Origin: Streptomyces sp. BV286
Lineage (GTDB): Bacteria; Actinomycetota; Actinomycetes; Streptomycetales; Streptomycetaceae
Reading direction: 5' to 3'
Length of the DNA stretch: 64,000 bases
Assembly: GCF_019090165.1 (NCBI RefSeq)
Contig: NZ_JAHRIB010000023.1
Span: forward strand, 96,747 to 160,746
In this document: piece by piece, positions 59,459-64,000 of the stretch
Layout: each line of letters begins with the position of its first letter
How positions within the stretch are numbered: position 1 is the first letter of the stretch
Program-made: the position numbers and the translations under genes
The notes under the pieces: model-generated
The model's database searches: none
What the model saw: only the letters and a program-made list of their open reading frames with translations
What the model was told of the DNA's origin: nothing

Positions 59459-61057
59459 CTACAGGGGGATGTTGCCGTGCTTCTTCGGCGGCAGGGACTC
59501 CCGCTTGTTGGCCAGTGCCCGCAGGCCGCGTACGACGTGGGAGCGGGTGTCGGACGGCAGGATCACACCGTCGATGTACCCGCGCTCGGCGGCCGTGTAC
59601 GGATTGAGGAGCGTGTCCTCGTACTCCTGGATCAGGCGGGCCCGGGTGGCCTCCTGCTCCTCGGCGGGCGTCGCGGCGATGGTCCGGCGGTGCAGGATGT
59701 TCACCGCGCCCTGTGCGCCCATCACGGCGATCTGGGCGGTCGGCCAGGCGAGGTTGAGGTCCGCGCCCAGGTGCTTGGAGCCCATGACGTCGTACGCGCC
59801 GCCGAAGGCCTTGCGGGTGATGACCGTGATCAGCGGGACCGTGGCCTCCGCGTACGCGTAGATCAGCTTGGCGCCGCGGCGGATGATCCCGGTGTGCTCC
59901 TGGTCGACACCCGGCAGGAAGCCCGGCACGTCCACGAAGGTGAGGACCGGGACGTTGAAGGCGTCGCAGGTGCGCACGAAGCGCGCGGCCTTCTCGGAGG
60001 CGTCGATGTTCAGGCAGCCGGCGAACTGCGTCGGCTGGTTGGCGACGACGCCCACCGGGCGGCCCTCGATCCGTCCGAAGCCCGTGAGGATGTTCGGCGC
60101 GAACAGCGGCTGCGTCTCGAAGAACTCGGCGTCGTCCATGACGTGTTCGATGACCGTGTGCATGTCGTACGGCTGGTTCGCGCTGTCCGGGATCAGCGTG
60201 TCGAGCTCGCGGTCCTCGTCGGTGAGCGCGAGGTCCGCCTCCTCGGGGAAGGCGGGCGGCTCACTGAGGTTGTTCGACGGGAGGTACGACAGCAGCGACT
60301 TGACGTACTCGATCGCGTCCTTCTCGTCGCCCGCCATGTGGTGGGCCACGCCCGAGACCGCGTTGTGCGTGCGCGCGCCGCCCAGCTCCTCGAAGCCGAC
60401 GTCCTCGCCGGTGACCGTCTTGATGACGTCCGGGCCGGTGATGAACATGTGCGAGGTCTGGTCGACCATCACCGTGAAGTCGGTGATGGCGGGGGAGTAG
60501 ACGGCGCCGCCCGCGCACGGCCCGACGACCAGACTGATCTGGGGGATCACACCCGAGGCGTGGGTGTTGCGGCGGAAGATCTCGCCGTACATGCCGAGCG
60601 CCGAGACGCCCTCCTGGATACGGGCGCCGCCCGAGTCGTTGATGCCGATCACCGGACAGCCGGTCTTCAGCGCGAAGTCCATCACCTTCATGATCTTCTG
60701 TCCGAAGACCTCGCCGAGGGCACCGCCGAAGACCGTGAAGTCCTGCGAGAACACGGCGACCGGGCGGCCGTCCACCGTGCCGTAGCCGGTCACGACCCCG
60801 TCCCCGTACGGGCGGTTGTTCTCCAGGCCGAAGTCCGTCGAGCGGTGCTGCGCGAACTCGTCGAACTCGACGAAGGACCCCTCGTCCATCAGCAGCTCGA
60901 TCCGCTCACGAGCCGTCAACTTGCCCTTGGCGTGCTGCTTTTCGACGGCACGCGCCGAGCCGGCGTGCGTCGCCTCGTCGATGCGGCGCCGCAGATCCGC
61001 GAGCTTGCCCGCGGTGGTGTGGATGTCGATCTCGTGCTGCTGTTCCGGCTCGGACAT
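59459..61057 (-). CDS. pccB: PccB, propionyl-CoA carboxylase beta subunit
   Basis: 532 aa, carboxyltransferase beta subunit (two crotonase-like domains): [53 protein letters not shown] and [20 protein letters not shown]. The Asp in AYDVM is the residue known in S. coelicolor PccB (Asp422) to favour propionyl-CoA; AccB-type enzymes have Ile there. With AccA2 it makes methylmalonyl-CoA (and perhaps malonyl-CoA), a precursor for fatty acids and polyketides. ATG 61057; next gene is pccE. Divergent from birA. Confidence 0.95.
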   Translation of the reverse strand: MSEPEQQHEIDIHTTAGKLADLRRRIDEATHAGSARAVEKQHAKGKLTARERIELLMDEGSFVEFDEFAQHRSTDFGLENNRPYGDGVVTGYGTVDGRPVAVFSQDFTVFGGALGEVFGQKIMKVMDFALKTGCPVIGINDSGGARIQEGVSALGMYGEIFRRNTHASGVIPQISLVVGPCAGGAVYSPAITDFTVMVDQTSHMFITGPDVIKTVTGEDVGFEELGGARTHNAVSGVAHHMAGDEKDAIEYVKSLLSYLPSNNLSEPPAFPEEADLALTDEDRELDTLIPDSANQPYDMHTVIEHVMDDAEFFETQPLFAPNILTGFGRIEGRPVGVVANQPTQFAGCLNIDASEKAARFVRTCDAFNVPVLTFVDVPGFLPGVDQEHTGIIRRGAKLIYAYAEATVPLITVITRKAFGGAYDVMGSKHLGADLNLAWPTAQIAVMGAQGAVNILHRRTIAATPAEEQEATRARLIQEYEDTLLNPYTAAERGYIDGVILPSDTRSHVVRGLRALANKRESLPPKKHGNIPL

Positions 61058-61222
61058 CGGGATGCGGCTCCCTGCCTGCTCAGTGGGGACGTGAGGGTGA
61101 GGTGCTCGAAGAGCTGATGCTGAAGGGGTGGTGCTCAGAAGGGGGGATGGCTACTCATCCGTAGCGTAGTGGCGTGCCTACCGTTCGGCAGTGCGGCGTT
61201 TACCACACCTAGGGTGGGTTGC

Positions 61223-62116
61223 ATGACGCCGCGAGATGACTCAGACGCGAACAGCAATCGGTGGTCCGACCTGGACCGTCCGCCGCTCAATGCCGTGGCG
61301 CTGCGCCGCGCGCTCGTACGCAACGGCGGGCACGACGGGCTCTGGTGCGATGTCGACGTGGTGCAGCGCACCGGCTCCACCAACTCCGACCTCGTCGCTC
61401 TCGCCGCCGAGGGAAAGGCGGAGGAGGGCGCGGTCCTCGTCGCCGAGGAGCAGGACGCCGGGCGCGGCCGCCTCGACCGCCGGTGGTCGGCCCCCGCCCG
61501 CTCGGGTCTCTTCTTCTCCGTCCTGCTGAAGCCCACCGGGGTCCCCGTGGAGCGGTGGGGCTGGCTGCCGCTGCTCACCGGGGTCGCGGTCGCGGCGGGC
61601 CTCTCGCGGGCGGCGGGCGTGGAAACGGCCCTCAAGTGGCCGAACGACCTGCTGGTGACGGTGGGCGGCACGGAACGCAAGGTGGGCGGCATCCTCGCCG
61701 AGCGCGCGGCGCCCGACGCGGTCGTCGTCGGCATCGGCATCAACGTCACGCTCCGCGAGGACGAGCTGCCCGTGCCGGGTGCCGGTTCGCTCGCCCTCGC
61801 CGGAGCGGTCACCACGGACCGGGACACGATCCTGCGGGCCGTCCTCCGATCGCTCGAACAGTGGTTCGAGAAGTGGCGGCGGGCGGAGGGCGACCCCGCC
61901 GCGTCGGGGCTCCAGGAGGCGTACGCGGCGGGATGCTCGACGCTCGGGCGGACGGTGCGGGCCGAGCTGCCCGGCGGTGACTCGATCACCGGGGAGGCGG
62001 TGGCCCTGGACCGCGACGGCCGGCTCGTGCTGGCCACGGCGGAGGGCGTGCAGCAGCCCGTGGGCGCCGGGGACATCGTGCACCTGCGTCCGGCGGGATC
62101 CCCGGAGAACGAGTGA
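61223..62116 (+). CDS. birA: Biotin protein ligase
   Basis: 297 aa, monofunctional (no N-terminal DNA-binding domain). Biotin-AMP motif GRGRLDRRWSAP, KWPNDLLV, VGGILAERAAPD and a C-terminal SH3-like domain (GDSITGEAVALDRDGRLVLA). It links biotin to the Lys of AccA2's EAMKM. It lies divergent to pccB, so biotinylation and carboxylase are neighbours. ATG 61223 follows GGGTGGG; the frame to 61169 is longer without homology. Whether it also represses biotin genes is unlikely, lacking the HTH. Confidence 0.92.
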   Translation: MTPRDDSDANSNRWSDLDRPPLNAVALRRALVRNGGHDGLWCDVDVVQRTGSTNSDLVALAAEGKAEEGAVLVAEEQDAGRGRLDRRWSAPARSGLFFSVLLKPTGVPVERWGWLPLLTGVAVAAGLSRAAGVETALKWPNDLLVTVGGTERKVGGILAERAAPDAVVVGIGINVTLREDELPVPGAGSLALAGAVTTDRDTILRAVLRSLEQWFEKWRRAEGDPAASGLQEAYAAGCSTLGRTVRAELPGGDSITGEAVALDRDGRLVLATAEGVQQPVGAGDIVHLRPAGSPENE

Positions 62117-62341
62117 CGGACGGGACGAACGGGGTACGCGGGGTGTCCCGTGCCCGTTCGTGCCGGTGATGAGCAGGGGACGCGCACGGGCCGTACGACA
62201 GGGAGTGGGCCGCCGGACGTACGGGTGCGGAGTGGTCCACGAGCCGTCCGGCCTCGGCACTCGGGAGTGAGCCACAGCACACCTGCCGTAGAGTTGAGGC
62301 CGGTCGATACCTGACCGCGGCAGATCGGAAGGGCAACAGGC

Positions 62342-63760
62342 GTGACCGTCGACGACAGCGGTTCCGGCATGGGTGACCCCGCCTCCGACAGCGAGTCGGG
62401 GAGTTCCGCCGGGTCTGCCGCCGACACGGCGGCCGCACGGGTCGACCGCGCCGAGGCGCACGCGCGCGTGGAGGAACAGAACCCAGTGAACGCGCAGGAC
62501 GGCCGGACCGGGGCGATCGACCGGACGGACACCGCTGACCGGACGGCGAGGGCCCGCCGCTCCGAGGGGCCGGACCCGGCCGAGGCGGCCCACCGGGCGG
62601 AGGCGGTGAACCGGACGGGAGCGGCCGACCGGGCCGAGGCGGCCGGTCTGGCGGAGCCGCGCGGCCGGACGGATTCGCAGGACGGCCGGGCGGAGCAGCC
62701 CGGCGACGAGCCCGACGAGGACCCGCTCGCCCTGAGGCTCGAACAGCTCATCCTCGGTGCCGAGCGGCGCTACACCCCCTTCCAGGCGGCCCGCAGCGCG
62801 GGTGTCTCCATGGAACTGGCGTCCCGTTTCTGGCGGGCCATGGGCTTCGCCGACATCGGCCAGGCCAAGGCGCTCACCGAGGCGGACGTCCTGGCCCTGC
62901 GGCGGCTGGCCGGTCTGGTCGAGGCCGGGCTGCTCAGCGAGGCGATGGCCGTCCAGGTGGCCCGTTCCACCGGCCAGACCACCGCCCGGCTGGCCGAATG
63001 GCAGATCGACTCCTTCCTGGAGGGCCTCACGGAGCCCCCGGAACCGGGCATGACGCGCACCGAGGTCACGTATCCGCTGGTCGAGCTGCTGCTGCCCGAG
63101 CTGGAGGAGTTCCTCGTCTACGTCTGGCGGCGCCAGCTCGCCGCCGCGACCGGCCGGGTCGTGCAGGCCGCGGACGACGAGGAGATGGTGGACCGTCGGC
63201 TGGCCGTCGGTTTCGCGGACCTCGTCGGCTTCACGCGCCTGACGCGGCGCATGGAGGAGGAGGAACTCGGCGAGCTCGTCGAGGCCTTCGAGACCACCGC
63301 CGCCGACCTGGTCGCCGCGCACGGGGGCCGGCTCATCAAGACGCTGGGCGACGAGGTGCTGTACGCGGCCGACGACGCGGGTGTCGCCGCCGAGATCGCC
63401 CTGCGCCTGATCGAGACCATGGCCAACGACGAGACGATGCCCGAACTGCGCGTGGGCATCGCCTTCGGCACGGTGACCACCCGCATGGGCGACGTCTTCG
63501 GTACCACCGTGAACCTCGCTTCCCGGCTGACCTCGATAGCTCCCAAGGACGCCGTCCTGGTCGACGGGGCCTTCGCGGAGGAGCTCATCCGGACGGGCGA
63601 CGCACCCGCCTCCGAGGCAGTGGCCCTGGAGGAGGCCGTCACCGCGGAGAAGGAGGGCGAGGAGCCGCCGACGTACCGCTTCGGCATCCAGCCGATGTGG
63701 CAGCGGGCGGTCCGCGGCCTGGGCGTCGTCGAACCGTGGCTGATGAGCCGCAGGAGCTAG
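62342..63760 (+). CDS. cya: Class III adenylate cyclase
   Basis: 472 aa. An N-terminal low-complexity part (about 1-125, Ala/Arg/Asp/Thr repeats) is followed by a helical regulatory region (about 130-275) and the class III cyclase domain (about 285-400): VGFADLVGFTRL (first metal Asp), GRLIKTLGDEVLY (Lys and second metal Asp), VTTRMGDVFGTTVNLASRL (adenine-specifying Asp and transition-state Arg). It makes cAMP from ATP. In Streptomyces cAMP acts through Crp in germination and secondary metabolism. GTG 62342 follows AAGGG. A helix-like tail ends it. No clear membrane helix, so probably cytosolic. Confidence 0.92.
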   Translation: MTVDDSGSGMGDPASDSESGSSAGSAADTAAARVDRAEAHARVEEQNPVNAQDGRTGAIDRTDTADRTARARRSEGPDPAEAAHRAEAVNRTGAADRAEAAGLAEPRGRTDSQDGRAEQPGDEPDEDPLALRLEQLILGAERRYTPFQAARSAGVSMELASRFWRAMGFADIGQAKALTEADVLALRRLAGLVEAGLLSEAMAVQVARSTGQTTARLAEWQIDSFLEGLTEPPEPGMTRTEVTYPLVELLLPELEEFLVYVWRRQLAAATGRVVQAADDEEMVDRRLAVGFADLVGFTRLTRRMEEEELGELVEAFETTAADLVAAHGGRLIKTLGDEVLYAADDAGVAAEIALRLIETMANDETMPELRVGIAFGTVTTRMGDVFGTTVNLASRLTSIAPKDAVLVDGAFAEELIRTGDAPASEAVALEEAVTAEKEGEEPPTYRFGIQPMWQRAVRGLGVVEPWLMSRRS

Positions 63761-63786
63761 CCGAGTCCCGGCGGGTCCGCCCCGGG

Positions 63787-64000
63787 TCAGCGGGCGGCGG
63801 GCCCGTCGAGACACAGGCCCACGATCGGTACGCAGATGCCGCCCGGTGAGGAGCCGTTGGGCGGGCTCGCGGGCGCCGTGGTCTGTGCGGGTGCCGACGG
63901 CCCTGCCGCGGGCGGCCGGGGTGCCGGCTGCTGGGCCGCTTCGGCGGGGGGCTCGGTGACGGCCGGCCGGGCGCCCTGGACGGGCCGCGCCGCTGTGGGC
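63787..64000 (-). CDS. C-terminal part of a Pro/Ala-rich protein (5' end outside window)
   Basis: The frame is open from the window edge to a TGA at 63787-63789 (minus strand). At least 70 residues are visible: a Pro/Ala/Gln-rich stretch then NGSSPGGICVPIVGLCLDG with two Cys. The composition suggests an exported or surface-exposed tail. I do not recognise it. The end is convergent with cya. Some similarity of style with the Cys-pair tails of the sigma-associated proteins at the window start, without real sequence match. Confidence 0.5.
   Translation of the reverse strand, partial: PTAARPVQGARPAVTEPPAEAAQQPAPRPPAAGPSAPAQTTAPASPPNGSSPGGICVPIVGLCLDGPAAR

Overview
The window is high-GC (well above 70%) chromosomal DNA from an actinomycete, almost certainly Streptomyces. 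The genes AfsQ1/AfsQ2/SigQ, AccA2/PccB/PccE, the 42-residue morphogenic protein MmpB and a class III adenylate cyclase occur in the order I recall from the S. coelicolor SCO486x-SCO4928 core region; that synteny is from memory, not from a search. I see no tRNA, rRNA, CRISPR, insertion sequence, phage or integrase. The window looks like core chromosome rather than an island.

Layout. (1) 1-2816: ECF sigma factor and a coupled membrane protein, preceded by the end of a paralogous membrane protein. (2) 3065-7239: L,D-transpeptidase lipoprotein, LysE exporter, FAD monooxygenase with a divergent TetR and two tandem operators. (3) 7182-15881: a nonulosonic-acid (probably Kdn/teichulosonic acid) cell-wall glycan locus: GT2, two polysialyltransferase-like enzymes, a DUF6716-type protein, an acyltransferase, a NeuA-phosphatase fusion and a short NeuB. 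(4) 16251-26075: M20 peptidase, two BMP nucleoside-binding lipoproteins, nucleoside ABC transporter, cytidine deaminase, thymidine phosphorylase. (5) 26166-34609: AEC carrier, STAS protein, ECF sigma with SnoaL tail, MFS/LysR pair, hydrolase, adenosine deaminase, small secreted protein, PspC, VanZ. (6) 34715-38708: AfsQ1-AfsQ2-lipoprotein and SigQ. (7) 39008-50823: P-loop kinase, deoC with two ALDH genes, two PH-domain membrane proteins, secreted zincin, phosphosugar mutase, purine nucleoside phosphorylase, GGCT-like protein. (8) 50942-64000: LpdA-like flavoprotein, DeoR, TetR, acyl-CoA carboxylase genes (accA2, pccB, pccE), Maf, mmpB, SGNH hydrolase, birA, cya and a truncated Pro/Ala-rich gene.

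The main result is a probable nucleoside-catabolism regulon. The 12-bp palindrome CTACGCGCGTAG, or a close variant, occurs at six promoters: both BMP lipoprotein genes, the nucleoside ABC operon (which includes cdd and deoA), adenosine deaminase, deoC and purine nucleoside phosphorylase. I found it nowhere else in the window. Together these genes encode uptake, deamination, phosphorolysis, pentose-phosphate mutation, deoxyribose-5-phosphate cleavage and acetaldehyde oxidation. The site abuts or overlaps the likely -10 region each time, which suggests one repressor that I cannot identify here.

Two further observations stand out. deoC is followed by a catalytic ALDH and a second ALDH lacking the catalytic half, which looks like a split ALDH16. 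One glycosyltransferase of the glycan locus carries a collagen-like Gly-X-Y insertion.
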